From: Beijerinckiaceae bacterium
Lineage (GTDB): Bacteria > Pseudomonadota > Alphaproteobacteria > Rhizobiales > Beijerinckiaceae
NCBI GenBank assembly: GCA_024304885.1
Contig: JALJOM010000008.1
Span: forward strand, 124,001-188,000
Length of the DNA: 64,000 nt
Direction: 5' to 3'
Position 1 is the first letter of the stretch. Every line of letters begins with the position of its first letter. The notes below the pieces were generated by a model. That model did no database searches, was not told the DNA's origin, and was given only the letters and a program-made list of their open reading frames with translations. The position numbers were made by a program, and so were the translations under genes. Below, piece by piece: positions 18,392 to 26,469 of this stretch.

Positions 18392-18667
18392 TCAGGTCGC
18401 TTGCCGTTCCATGTCGGCCAGGAGAAGGTCGAACTTGCCGCCGTGGTCGAGCTCGTAGAGGTCGTCGCACCCGCCGATATGGAGGTCGTCGAGGAAGATC
18501 TGCGGAACCGTCATCCGTCCGTCGGCGCGCTCCATCATCCGCATGCGCCCCTCCGGGTCACCATCGACCGAAATCTCGGTGAACTCGAGGTTCTTCCGGC
18601 GCAACAGGTCCTTGGCTCGGCGGCAATAGGGACATGTGGCCGTCGTGTAGATCGTGATCTCCGGCAT
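18392..18667 (-). CDS. grxC: Glutaredoxin 3
   Basis: The 91-residue product is a dithiol glutaredoxin with the active site C12-P-Y-C15 after the first beta strand, the TVP cis-proline motif (about 53-55) and the GGCDDLYEL glutathione-binding loop (about 65-73). It reduces disulfides and glutathione mixed disulfides in the cytoplasm with GSH. The length is typical. It is first in a two-gene unit with the DUF1178 gene, separated by four bases. Confidence 0.93.
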   Translation of the reverse strand: MPEITIYTTATCPYCRRAKDLLRRKNLEFTEISVDGDPEGRMRMMERADGRMTVPQIFLDDLHIGGCDDLYELDHGGKFDLLLADMERQAT

Positions 18668-18883
18668 CGAGGTTCCTTCTCGCTCCCTTATATGGGCAGG
18701 CGTGCCGAGGCCACAACCCGCGCCGGGAGGGAGCGATGCAGGTCGCGCGCCATGCGCCGCCGAAAGCGTCTCACGCGAAATTCATGCTCCTCGCCTCGAC
18801 GCCAGCAAACGCGACCATATATTTCAGTTGCGTTACCTGGGCATTCGCTCGGGTGCGAAAAGAAAGGTGCAAAGGTCGTCCTG

Positions 18884-19384
18884 ATGAGCGCTGACTCGGA
18901 AAGGTCCTTCGACCCCTCCTCCAGGAACGGAGGCTGGGGAACCCATCGGCGGTGCCACGGCGAGCCGTGGCGGCCGGTCGAGATCCTGGCCATGGTTCTC
19001 GGCTTCATCGTCTTCTGGCCGATCGGTCTTGCGATCCTCCTCTGGAAGCTCTGGCAGAAGAGAACCGGCTACCAAGGCGACATCGTCTCCTTCGGCCGTG
19101 AGAAGTGGGACACGATGATGAACTATACTTGGCCCTATGGCTCGCAGCATTGGGGGTCCGCGCCGCGCAACCGCTATGGCGCCCGCGCCGGCATGGGCTC
19201 GACCGGCAACCTCGCCTTCGACGACTGGCGCGCCTCCGAGCTCGAGCGGCTCGAGGAAGAATATCGCAAGCTCGTCGCCGCCGAGCGGGAGTTCGCCGAC
19301 TACATGGACAACCTTCGCCGCGCCAGGGATCGCGAGGAGTTCGAGCGCTTCATGAACGAGCGGCGCAGCCAGCAAGGGCAGTAG
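18884..19384 (+). CDS. DUF2852 family membrane protein
   Basis: The 166-residue product has one strong membrane helix (about 35-57, in VEILAMVLGFIVFWPIGLA), a middle section with aromatic and Gly/Arg residues, then FDDWRASELERLEEEY and a C-terminal coiled coil (RKLVAAEREFADYM...REEFERFM). This is the DUF2852 layout, a family of unknown function restricted mostly to alphaproteobacteria. The ATG at 18884 was chosen by homology; upstream frame residues do not fit. Its TAG stop is the first three bases of a repeat family A copy. Confidence 0.82.
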   Translation: MSADSERSFDPSSRNGGWGTHRRCHGEPWRPVEILAMVLGFIVFWPIGLAILLWKLWQKRTGYQGDIVSFGREKWDTMMNYTWPYGSQHWGSAPRNRYGARAGMGSTGNLAFDDWRASELERLEEEYRKLVAAEREFADYMDNLRRARDREEFERFMNERRSQQGQ

Positions 19385-19484
19385 AGCATTTTCCAGCGAA
19401 GTGGCCGCCGGTTCGCGTCGCGAAAATGCGATAATGGGAGGATGTAGAGCGCGGCCCGATTCCACGGGATCGGAACGCGCTCTA
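19382..19484 (+). repeat. Repeat family A copy
   Basis: A conserved copy: TAGAGCATTTTCCAGCGAAG, then GGTTCGCGTCGCGAAAATGCG (inner palindrome GCGTCGCG), then a final stem GAGCGCGGCCCGATTC...GATCGGAACGCGCTC. The first TAG serves as the DUF2852 stop codon. It lies between convergent genes. Confidence 0.8.
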
Positions 19485-19496
19485 ACGCGGGATCTC

Positions 19497-19614
19497 TAAT
19501 GCGGGATGAGGCAAAGTGGATACCGGTTTTCCGCCCGCATCCCGCGCTAAGTCTTTAGAATCGATCACGTTTACGAATTTGGATCGGTTCGATCCAAATT
19601 CATCGTGATCTAGG
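19497..19614 (-). repeat. Repeat family B copy
   Basis: It contains GCGGGATGAGG...CCGCATCCCGC, a stem, and then AATTTGGATCG (19576-19586) pairing with CGATCCAAATT (19590-19600) across a 3-base loop inside a GATCACG...CGTGATC context. It directly follows a family A copy. Confidence 0.75.
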
Positions 19615-19634
19615 CGAAAGCACCGGATCGCGGA

Positions 19635-20066
19635 TCATTCGCCGCGGTCGGCCGGCTCGCGTCTCAGCCGCTTGGTCTCGCCCCGCCCGGCCTTTGCCTC
19701 CAGTCGCTTCACGCGCGAAGCGAGGGTCGGGCGGGTCTTGATACGCCGCTTTGGCTCGGCCAGTGCCGCGGCGATCAGCCGGCGCAGCCGTTCCACGGCC
19801 GCGCGGCGGTTCTGCTCCTGGGTTCGATAGGTCTGCGACGAGACGACCAGCACGCCGGCCTTGGTGAGGCGCGCCCCGGCCTTTTGCGCCAGCCGGCGCT
19901 TGACCTCCTCGGGCAAGGACGGCGAATGGGTCATGTCGAAACGGACCTCGACCGCCGTCTCCACCTTGTTGACGTTCTGGCCGCCGGGTCCGCTCGCGCG
20001 CGTGAACGCGAAGGCGAGCTCGCATTCGTCGATCGAAAGACCCGGCGCGATCTCGATCCTCGCCAT
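19635..20066 (-). CDS. arfB: Alternative ribosome-rescue factor / peptidyl-tRNA hydrolase
   Basis: ArfB (YaeJ) releases peptides from stalled ribosomes without a stop codon in the A site. The 143-residue product has the GGQ motif at 28-30 in TRASGPGGQNVNKV and a basic C-terminal tail (KRRIKTRPTLASRVKRLEAK) that enters the mRNA channel. Length and motif spacing match the YaeJ group rather than the longer release factors. It is monocistronic and flanked by repeat copies on both sides. Confidence 0.9.
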   Translation of the reverse strand: MARIEIAPGLSIDECELAFAFTRASGPGGQNVNKVETAVEVRFDMTHSPSLPEEVKRRLAQKAGARLTKAGVLVVSSQTYRTQEQNRRAAVERLRRLIAAALAEPKRRIKTRPTLASRVKRLEAKAGRGETKRLRREPADRGE

Positions 20067-20086
20067 CTGGTGCGCCGCCTCCGGGC

Positions 20087-20200
20087 TAGAGCGGGATAGG
20101 CAGATTGCGTGAACCGATCTGCCTCTCCCGCTCTATTCTCATGGAATCGATCACGTTCATGACCTCGGATCGATTCGATCCGAGGTCGTCGTGATCTAGG
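20087..20200 (+). repeat. Repeat family B copy
   Basis: Outer stem TAGAGCGGGA with TCCCGCTCTA (with an inner CAGAT/ATCTG pair), then GACCTCGGATCG (20161-20172) with CGATCCGAGGTC (20176-20187) as a 12-bp perfect stem. It lies between the divergent arfB and extensin-like genes. Confidence 0.75.
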
Positions 20201-20259
20201 GTACGTGGTTTCGCGACCGTTAACCGAATTGCTTCAGTGCGACTTAATGAATTGCGCGC

Positions 20260-21255
20260 ATGTCTCGGGAGATGGCATGCCGCATCCTGCCCCTCGCCGC
20301 CTGCGCTGCTCTGATTGTCGCGCTTGCCGGGTGCTCGAACTACCAGCGGCCGCAACGGCCGGCCTGGCGCACGCAGGCCGAGAACGCTTGCCTCGCGCGA
20401 GGACTCGTCCGCGCCTCGACCTATATCCAGCCAGCGCAGGAGATCGACGGGCCGAGCATCTGCGGCCTGACCCGCCCGTTCAAGGTGAGCGCGCTCCAGG
20501 ACGGCGCGGTGACGCTCAATGCGACCTCGACCCTCGATTGCCCGATGATCGCGGCGCTCGACACCTGGCTCGCCACGAACGTGCAGCCCGCCGCGCGCGC
20601 CCGTTTCGGCGTGCCCGTCGCCGAGGTCCGCTCGATGGGGGCCTATAGCTGCCGCCCGATGAACAACCAGCCGGGGGCCCGATTCTCCGAGCACTCGTTC
20701 GGCAATGCCCTGGACGTCGGCGGCTTTCGTCTCGCCGACGGGCGCGAGGTCTCGATCGTTCGCGACTGGGCGCGCGGCGACGACGACACCCGCGCCTTCC
20801 TGCGCGACATTCATTCCGGTGCCTGCGAGACGTTCACGACGGTGCTCGGGCCGGGGTCCGACATGTTCCACTACAATCACATCCATCTCGATCTCGCGAT
20901 GCACGGCGCGACATCGACGGGACCGCGCCGCATCTGCAAGCCCCGCCCGCAGCCGACGCTGCCGCCGCAGGGACCGCACGACGGCTTGCCCGAGGCGCCG
21001 GAAATCGAGGACGAGATCGAGATTGCCCAAGCCGGAAGACCTCCGATCGATCGTCCCGCCGCGATCCGGGTCGGGCCGGGGCCTGGTCCGGTCGCGTCCC
21101 TGCCGCCGCCGGCCCCGGTCCCGCGGCCGCGCGCTTTCGCCTATGCGCCGATCCCTCCGGCTCCGATCGGCGTCACGACGCTGCCGTCCTCGCGCGGTGC
21201 TGCCGAGCGCGCGAGCCCCGATTGGGACCTTCGCGTGCGAGACCCGCAGCGCTGA
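20260..21255 (+). CDS. Extensin-like C-terminal domain lipoprotein
   Basis: The 331-residue product has a lipoprotein signal (hydrophobic core about 10-22, lipobox LAGC with C25). The central domain (about 40-215) is the extensin-like C-terminal fold, with the histidine motifs FSEHSFGNALDVGG and FHYNHIHLDLA that resemble the zinc sites of LAS-type peptidoglycan peptidases. A Pro-rich, acidic C-terminal tail (about 220-331) may span the periplasm. It probably acts on cell-wall peptides at the outer membrane, which is inference. The start could also be ATG 20272. Its stop lies at the edge of a repeat family A copy. Confidence 0.82.
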   Translation: MSREMACRILPLAACAALIVALAGCSNYQRPQRPAWRTQAENACLARGLVRASTYIQPAQEIDGPSICGLTRPFKVSALQDGAVTLNATSTLDCPMIAALDTWLATNVQPAARARFGVPVAEVRSMGAYSCRPMNNQPGARFSEHSFGNALDVGGFRLADGREVSIVRDWARGDDDTRAFLRDIHSGACETFTTVLGPGSDMFHYNHIHLDLAMHGATSTGPRRICKPRPQPTLPPQGPHDGLPEAPEIEDEIEIAQAGRPPIDRPAAIRVGPGPGPVASLPPPAPVPRPRAFAYAPIPPAPIGVTTLPSSRGAAERASPDWDLRVRDPQR

Positions 21256-21345
21256 TCCGGCGGAATCGGAAGCCGCTCGAGAGTCTTGCTTTGTCGCAAT
21301 TTCGCGACGCGAAGTGGATACCACTTCGCTGGAAATTGCTCGAGC
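21254..21345 (-). repeat. Repeat family A copy, reverse orientation
   Basis: It reads GATCCGGCGGAATCGGAAGC at the 5' end, then TGTCGCAATTTCGCGACGCG and ends CCACTTCGCTGGAAATTGCTC. The first bases overlap the TGA stop of the extensin-like gene. One arm of the outer palindrome is lost. Confidence 0.75.
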
Positions 21346-21378
21346 GGCATCGGGATAGGTTTCGCGCGCGCGACATGC

Positions 21379-21482
21379 TAGAGCATTCTCCAGCGAACCG
21401 GACACCGGTTCGCGTCGCGAAAATGCGACGAAACAGGAAGGTAGAGCTGCTTTCCGATTCCATAGGAGCGGAAAGCGCTCTG
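21379..21482 (+). repeat. Repeat family A copy, forward orientation
   Basis: TAGAGCATTCTCCAGCGAAC, GGTTCGCGTCGCGAAAATGCG and the terminal stem GAGCTGCTTTCCGATTC...GAGCGGAAAGCGCTC are all present. It faces the preceding copy head to head. Confidence 0.8.
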
Positions 21483-21612
21483 GGATTCGGCTCCGTCTCG
21501 ACCCGCCTCGCGACAGGGCGACGACCGGACCCGGGGCGGCCTACGAAGCTTCGATCATCGTCCGGCTCGGGGCTGTGGTTTCGCCAGGAAATGATCTCGG
21601 GATCGCCGGTTC

Positions 21613-21831
21613 ATGGCAAGCAAGCTGAGTGACGAGGAGCGCCAAGCTCTCGAGGCCGAGCTCGACCAATTGCGCGAGGAGCACCGCGACCTCGATGCCG
21701 CGATCGATGCGCTGATCCACCTCGGTGGCGCCGACCAGGTTCAAATCCAGAGGCTGAAGAAGCGCAAGCTCGTCCTTCGCGATCGGCTCGCCTTTCTCGA
21801 AGATCTCTTGTTCCCCGACATCATCGCCTGA
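21613..21831 (+). CDS. DUF465 (YdcH-like) small coiled-coil protein
   Basis: The 72-residue product matches DUF465: an N-terminal LSDEERQALEAELDQLREEHRDLDAAIDAL helix followed by QVQIQRLKKRKLVLRDRLAFLED, forming an antiparallel helical pair. It has no membrane segment. The family is widespread in alphaproteobacteria and its function is unknown. It precedes the phosphatase/kinase pair by 65 bases on the same strand and might share the transcript. Confidence 0.85.
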   Translation: MASKLSDEERQALEAELDQLREEHRDLDAAIDALIHLGGADQVQIQRLKKRKLVLRDRLAFLEDLLFPDIIA

Positions 21832-21896
21832 GGCCGCCAGCCCCGGCATTTCCATTCGTCGACTCGAAAAGTCGATTTCGTTTTCGAGACAGCAGG

Positions 21897-22451
21897 ATGG
21901 CCGGGGCGCGCACGAGCCAGACACATCCCCTCGAGATCGCGGAAGTACGTGCGAGCCCCTCACATGGGCGGATCGGGATCACCTTCTGCCCCGGTAAGCA
22001 CGACGAGGCCGCGAGCACGGGGCCCTGGGCACGCGATCTCTCGGCGGATCTCGACGTCGTCGCCGCTTGGGGCGCGCGTCTGGTGCTCACTCTCGTCGAG
22101 CCGGCTGAGCTCACGGCGCTCGAGGTGCCTCATCTCGGCTCGGCAATCCGAGGCCTGGGGCTGGACTGGCGACATTTGCCCATCGCGGACTACTCGGTTC
22201 CGACCGAGGCCTTCGAGCAGCAATGGGAGACGCATGGCCGAGACATCCGCGCGCTGCTGCGCAGCGGTGCCGATGTGCTCGTGCATTGCAAGGGCGGCCT
22301 CGGGCGTGCCGGCATGATCGCTGCCCGGCTTCTCGTCGAATTGGGCATGCCGCCCGAGCAGGCGATCCGGGACGTCCGCCGCGCGCGCAAAGGTGCGATC
22401 GAGACGCCGGCGCAGCTGGCGTTGGTCAAACGAACGAAGGCCATGACATGA
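21897..22451 (+). CDS. Dual-specificity phosphatase (CDKN3-like)
   Basis: The 184-residue product has a cysteine-phosphatase P-loop, HCKGGLGRAG, with nucleophile C131 and phosphate-binding R137. D98 in LPIADYSVP is in the position of the general acid. The order (WGARLVLTLVEPAEL, then the acid loop, then the P-loop) matches the CDKN3-like branch of dual-specificity phosphatases. It is cytoplasmic with no signal. Its stop overlaps the start of the downstream atypical kinase by four bases (ATGA), so the two proteins are translationally coupled and may act on the same substrate. The substrate is unknown. Confidence 0.82.
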   Translation: MAGARTSQTHPLEIAEVRASPSHGRIGITFCPGKHDEAASTGPWARDLSADLDVVAAWGARLVLTLVEPAELTALEVPHLGSAIRGLGLDWRHLPIADYSVPTEAFEQQWETHGRDIRALLRSGADVLVHCKGGLGRAGMIAARLLVELGMPPEQAIRDVRRARKGAIETPAQLALVKRTKAMT

Positions 22452-23131
22452 TCGCCATGAATGCTGCTGTCGTCGACACGGCGACCATGCAAAAGGTCGG
22501 CGGCCAGTTGGGAAGCAATCCGGCTGGCGTCTATCGGGACGAGAATGGTCGGCGGTACTATGTGAAGTCGCTGGAATCGCCCGCGCATGCGCGCAACGAG
22601 ATCATCGCGGCGAAGCTCTACGAGCTGGCCGGGGCGCCGACGCTGACCTATGTGGGCGCAAAGGAGCCAAATCAGATCGCGACCGAGTTCGTCGAGCTCG
22701 GCAAGAAGCATGTCTCGCATCTCGACGACAACGAGCGCAGGCAGGCGCGGCGCTGGTTCGGTGTGCACGCCTGGACGGCCAACTGGGATGCGGCCGGTTT
22801 CGACGGCGACAATCAGGGTGTCGTCGACGGTGTGGTCACCACGCTCGACGTCGGAGGGGCGCTGGAGTTTCGAGCGCATGGCGATCCGAAGGGCAAGGCG
22901 TTCGGCGTACGCGTTCACGAGATCGACACGCTCCGCGAGAACGCAGACAACCCTCACGCGGTCAGGCTTTTCGGAGAGATGAGCTCGGTCGAGATCAACG
23001 AATCGATCGCCGTCGTGACACGCATTCCGGACGCTTCGATTTGGAGGGTCGTCGCCGAGAACGGCGGCCGCGCCGCGCTTGCGGAAAAGATGATCGCACG
23101 CAAGGCCGACATGGCCCAGCGCCTGACCTGA
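22448..23131 (+). CDS. Atypical HipA/PI-kinase-like protein
   Basis: The 227-residue product shows the core of an atypical kinase fold: a glycine-rich loop GGQLGSNPAGVY (18-29), a likely ATP lysine K40 in YYVK, a candidate helix acid in NEIIAAK (about 50-56), a catalytic segment ANWDAAG with D114 and N122, and LDVGGAL with metal-binding D134. This order resembles HipA and PI3/PI4-kinase-like proteins, but the protein is short and lacks the HipA N-terminal domain. The ATG at 22448 overlaps the phosphatase stop. It may phosphorylate a protein or small molecule that the phosphatase dephosphorylates; this is inference. Confidence 0.65.
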   Translation: MIAMNAAVVDTATMQKVGGQLGSNPAGVYRDENGRRYYVKSLESPAHARNEIIAAKLYELAGAPTLTYVGAKEPNQIATEFVELGKKHVSHLDDNERRQARRWFGVHAWTANWDAAGFDGDNQGVVDGVVTTLDVGGALEFRAHGDPKGKAFGVRVHEIDTLRENADNPHAVRLFGEMSSVEINESIAVVTRIPDASIWRVVAENGGRAALAEKMIARKADMAQRLT

Positions 23132-23215
23132 GCAAACCGACGATCGTGCTGTCGGGACCCTACCCGACTGTCCCTCCGAAAGTGCTACCTCGACGAGGGC
23201 ACTGCGGACGCGAGC

Positions 23216-24211
23216 CTATTTCTCGGTGATCTTCAGCTCGATCCGGCGATTGCGGCGGTTCGCCTCCTCGCCGTCCCCTGTGTCGATCGGATGGTGTTCG
23301 CCGAACCCGGCCGCGGCGAGGCGCTGCGGCGGAACGCCCTTCCCGATCAGATATTGGACGACCTCGGTCGCGCGGGCCGAGGACAAGGCCCAGTTCGAGG
23401 TGAAGCTTCGGGATATGATCGGCTTCGTGTCGGTATGCCCGTCGATCCGCAGCACCCAATGGACATCCTTCGGGATGAGCGCGTCGAGCTCGATCAGTGC
23501 CGCGGCGATCTTGTCCATCTCGGCGCGGCCGGCGGGATCGAGGGTCGCGCGGCCCGAGGCGAACAGGACCTCGGCCTGCACGACGAAGCGATCTCCCGCC
23601 ACGCGAATGCCCGGACGGTCGCCGAGAACCTTCTCGAGCCGCGCGAAGAACTCGGAGCGGTAGCGATCGAGGCCGGTCGTCCTCTCGGCGGCTTCGAGGC
23701 GCCGGCCGAGGTCGGCGAGGCTCGCGCGCAGCTCTTGCTCGCGGCCCTGAGACCGAGCGAGCTCCTCCTCGAGCGTCGCCGTCTTCAGCCGCAGCTCGGC
23801 GACCTCACGGCTCGCCGCCCCCGCCTCGCCGCGCGCGGCGGCAACGGCGCGCTTCTCGGCATCGAGATCCTTCGACAAGCCGAGGAAGGTCGCGGAAGCG
23901 CGCTCTGCGGTCTCGGTGCTCGCCTTCTCGGCCGCGGCGACACGCGAGAGCAGGCTCGTTCTTTCCGCGGCGAAGCGGGCCTCCGCGGCGGTTCGCTCCG
24001 AGGCGAGACGAGCGTTCAGATCCGCGACCTCGACGTCGAGGCGCTGCAAGGCGGCGTCCTTTCCGGTCACGTCGCGGGCGAGAAAGACCTGGACGAGCAG
24101 GAAGACGAGGAACAGGAAGATCAGGCCGAGCAGCAGGGCCGACAGCGCATCGACGAAGCCCGGCCAATAGTCGATCCCGCGCGCCTTGCGTCTCTCCCTG
24201 GCAAGCGTCAT
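23216..24211 (-). CDS. OmpA/MotB-type peptidoglycan-binding protein with coiled coil
   Basis: The 331-residue product has one N-terminal membrane helix (about 17-46, in FVDALSALLLGLIFLFLVFLLVQVF), a long coiled coil (about 50-180) and a C-terminal OmpA-like domain (about 200-331) with IDGHTDTKPI, NWALSSARA and NRRIELKI motifs. This is the MotB/OmpA layout, an inner-membrane anchor reaching the cell wall. It lies 14 bases after the MotA-type gene, forming a proton-channel pair. No flagellar genes are nearby, so it is likely not the flagellar stator. Confidence 0.85.
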   Translation of the reverse strand: MTLARERRKARGIDYWPGFVDALSALLLGLIFLFLVFLLVQVFLARDVTGKDAALQRLDVEVADLNARLASERTAAEARFAAERTSLLSRVAAAEKASTETAERASATFLGLSKDLDAEKRAVAAARGEAGAASREVAELRLKTATLEEELARSQGREQELRASLADLGRRLEAAERTTGLDRYRSEFFARLEKVLGDRPGIRVAGDRFVVQAEVLFASGRATLDPAGRAEMDKIAAALIELDALIPKDVHWVLRIDGHTDTKPIISRSFTSNWALSSARATEVVQYLIGKGVPPQRLAAAGFGEHHPIDTGDGEEANRRNRRIELKITEK

Positions 24212-24224
24212 TGCCCCCGTCCCG

Positions 24225-25211
24225 TCATTCGGCCGGCTCTTTCTCGCGCTCCGCGAGCCGGTCCAGCGCGGCCCTGGTCTCGCGGCCCTCGACGGCCTGC
24301 GCCTCGACCCATTCCCGGATCAGCTGCTGCTCCGAGCGCATCTGGCCGACGAGCTTCTGCACGCCGTCGGCGAGATCCGCGACGGCGACCATGGTCGCGC
24401 GGGCGTGGCTGTGGTCGGCGCTCGCCGCGATCTTCTCGAGCGAGGCGCGCAGATCCGGCGGCAAGCTGTCGAGCCCGGCCAAGGGGCCGGAGGAGCGCTG
24501 GGCGGCGGCCGTCACGGCGTCCTCGAGCTCGGCGAGGAAACGGGCCTGCGCCGCGCCGGCTCGAAGGTCGAGGAAGCCAAGCACCAGCGACCCGGCGAGC
24601 CCGAACAGCGAGGAGGCGAAGGCGAGGCTCATCCCGGCGATCGGGGCCGCGACGCCGGCCTTCAGGTCCTCGAAGAGTCGAGCCGTATCGGTTCCGGCCT
24701 GCATCGACCCGATGGTCTCGCCGATCGCGCCGAGGGTCGCGACGAGGCCCCAGAAGGTGCCGAGGAGGCCGAGGAAGATCGGGAGCCCGCAGAGGTAGCG
24801 GCGAAGGTCGCGCGATTCGTCGAGGCGGTTCGCGACGGGTTCGAGCCGCAGGCGCAAGCCTGTCGGCGAGACGGCGGTCGCGAAGGGCTTCTCGCCGAGG
24901 AAGCTCGCGAGCGGGGCCAGAAGACGCGGGAGACGACGCGGGGGTTTTTCAGCGTCGGGCCGGCCGGCGAGCACGGCGTTCGCCCAGCCGACCTCGGGGA
25001 AAAGCCGCATCACGTCGCGAAACGCGAGCAGGATGCCGAGAGCGAGCACGCAAAGAACGATCCCGTTGATGCCGGGGCTCGCGAGAAACGCTGCCGTGAG
25101 CTCGCGATGCAGCACCGACGCGACCAGGGTCACGACGACGAGGAAAGCCGCCATCTGCAGAAGGTAGCCGCGCGGCGAGGAAACCGGGGAGGGTGCGTCT
25201 TTCGCCATCAT
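24225..25211 (-). CDS. MotA/TolQ/ExbB-type proton-channel protein
   Basis: The product (about 328 residues from ATG 25211; GTG or ATG starts upstream to 25265 are possible) has a membrane helix pair near the N-terminus (about 14-35 and 45-65), a cytoplasmic stretch with arginines, then two helices (about 145-175 and 190-220, with GLLGTFWGLVATLG and GMSLAFASSLFGLAG) and a C-terminal coiled coil. The glycine-rich helices match the MotA/TolQ/ExbB proton-channel domain. With the downstream OmpA/MotB-type protein it forms a predicted ion-driven envelope complex. The cargo is unknown. Confidence 0.85.
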   Translation of the reverse strand: MMAKDAPSPVSSPRGYLLQMAAFLVVVTLVASVLHRELTAAFLASPGINGIVLCVLALGILLAFRDVMRLFPEVGWANAVLAGRPDAEKPPRRLPRLLAPLASFLGEKPFATAVSPTGLRLRLEPVANRLDESRDLRRYLCGLPIFLGLLGTFWGLVATLGAIGETIGSMQAGTDTARLFEDLKAGVAAPIAGMSLAFASSLFGLAGSLVLGFLDLRAGAAQARFLAELEDAVTAAAQRSSGPLAGLDSLPPDLRASLEKIAASADHSHARATMVAVADLADGVQKLVGQMRSEQQLIREWVEAQAVEGRETRAALDRLAEREKEPAE

Positions 25212-25511
25212 GGCTCGTCGGCTCGATCTGTCGGGCATGCGAGACGAATCGGCGGTCGTTCTCAACGTTCATTGGTAATCCCGGCAGGCGCGCGAGGGAA
25301 TCCTCGGCAACCGGGCGCGAACGGGTTTTCCACATCTTGGAGAGAGCTTCGGTCCCCTCCCGGCATGGCTCTGAAGCTCGGATCGCCGCTCGAGGCGGGG
25401 CATTCGGGCAACCCGTTCAGCGCTCGGATGCGAGCAAAAGACGGTGATCGGCGGGCGATTGTGCCACACGCTGCAGAGGCTTATCTGCGTCTCGGGGCGA
25501 GGAGACGGGGC
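25212..25511. other. Divergent gap with repeat-like sequence
   Basis: About 300 bases lie between the divergent proton-channel and nitroreductase genes. The part near 25275-25430 reads, in translation, like the common intergenic GARGNP/SGNPFS repeat remnants of rhizobial genomes. No conserved promoter was identified. Confidence 0.3.
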
Positions 25512-26372
25512 ATGAGCGAAGCGACATCGAGGCGGCCGGCGGAGCACGGCGTTCGAGAAGCGCGGGACCTTCTCGCGGCGCGCACCCGCAGCGCCGAGGT
25601 GCCCGCTCCACCGGGCTGGAACGAGACGCTCGAGGTCCTGCTCTCGCATCGCTCGGTGCGCGCCTATCGTCCCGATCCACTGCCCGAAGGCACGGTCGAG
25701 ACCCTCGTCGCGGCGGCGCAATCGGCCTCGTCCTCGTCCAACCTCCAGTGCTGGAGCGTCGTCGCGGTCGAGGATCCCGCGCGCAAGGCACGGCTCGCGG
25801 CGCTTTCGAGCGGGCAAGGATACATCGTCGAGGCGCCGCTCTTTCTCGTCTGGCTCGTCGATCTCGCGCGGCTGGAGCGGATCGCGGCCGAGCGGGGCAT
25901 CACGGCCGAGGCGCTCGCCTACCTCGAAGCCTTGACGCTGGCGACCGTCGATTGCGCGCTCGCGGCCCAGAACGCCGTCGTCGCCGCGGAATCGCTCGGG
26001 CTCGGCTGCGTCTATATCGGCGCCATCCGCAACCACCCGATCGAGGTCGCGAAGGAGCTGGCGCTGCCGCCGAATGTCTTCGCGCTCGCGGGCCTCGTCG
26101 TCGGCTGGCCCGACCCGAAGGTCTCGACCGCCGTCAAGCCGCGCCTGCCGCAGGAGGCCGTGCTCTTTCGCGAGCAATATGCTTCGGGGCCGGTGCAGCG
26201 CGCGGCGGTTGCGCGCTACGACGAGACCTTGCGCGCCTTCCAGGCCGAGAGAAGCATGAAGGTCCAGGACTGGAGCGAGCAGGCGCTGAACCGCGTGAAG
26301 GACGCGCCGGGCCACGACGGACGCGTGCGACTGCGCGAGGCGCTGGAAGCGCTCGGCTTCGGATTGAAGTAG
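25512..26372 (+). CDS. NfsA/FRP-type FMN nitroreductase
   Basis: The 286-residue product is a flavin-dependent nitroreductase of the NfsA/Frp branch: SHRSVRAYRPDPLPEGTV (FMN phosphate site, about 43-60), QSASSSSNLQ (about 71-80), GLGCVYIGAIRN and GLVVGWPDP. It should use FMN and NAD(P)H to reduce nitroaromatics, quinones or flavins in the cytoplasm. The ATG at 25512 has GGAG about 8 bases upstream. It is upstream of hslVU on the same strand; a separate RpoH-like promoter lies between them. Confidence 0.85.
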   Translation: MSEATSRRPAEHGVREARDLLAARTRSAEVPAPPGWNETLEVLLSHRSVRAYRPDPLPEGTVETLVAAAQSASSSSNLQCWSVVAVEDPARKARLAALSSGQGYIVEAPLFLVWLVDLARLERIAAERGITAEALAYLEALTLATVDCALAAQNAVVAAESLGLGCVYIGAIRNHPIEVAKELALPPNVFALAGLVVGWPDPKVSTAVKPRLPQEAVLFREQYASGPVQRAAVARYDETLRAFQAERSMKVQDWSEQALNRVKDAPGHDGRVRLREALEALGFGLK

Positions 26373-26397
26373 CGCGCCGCCCTCGCGACTTCCCGCC

Positions 26398-26426
26398 CTT
26401 GCAAGGCACAGGGCTTCTCCATAGAT
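26398..26426 (+). promoter_or_regulatory. RpoH-like promoter of hslVU
   Basis: CTTGCAA (26398-26404) and CCATAGAT (26419-26426) are separated by 14 bases, near the sigma32 consensus CTTGAAA-N14-CCCATNT. It lies about 45 bases before hslV, a classic heat-shock gene. Confidence 0.5.
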
Positions 26427-26469
26427 GGTAGCATCCCCGGTGGCGCGGTCCGCACCGGGTCCGGAGACC

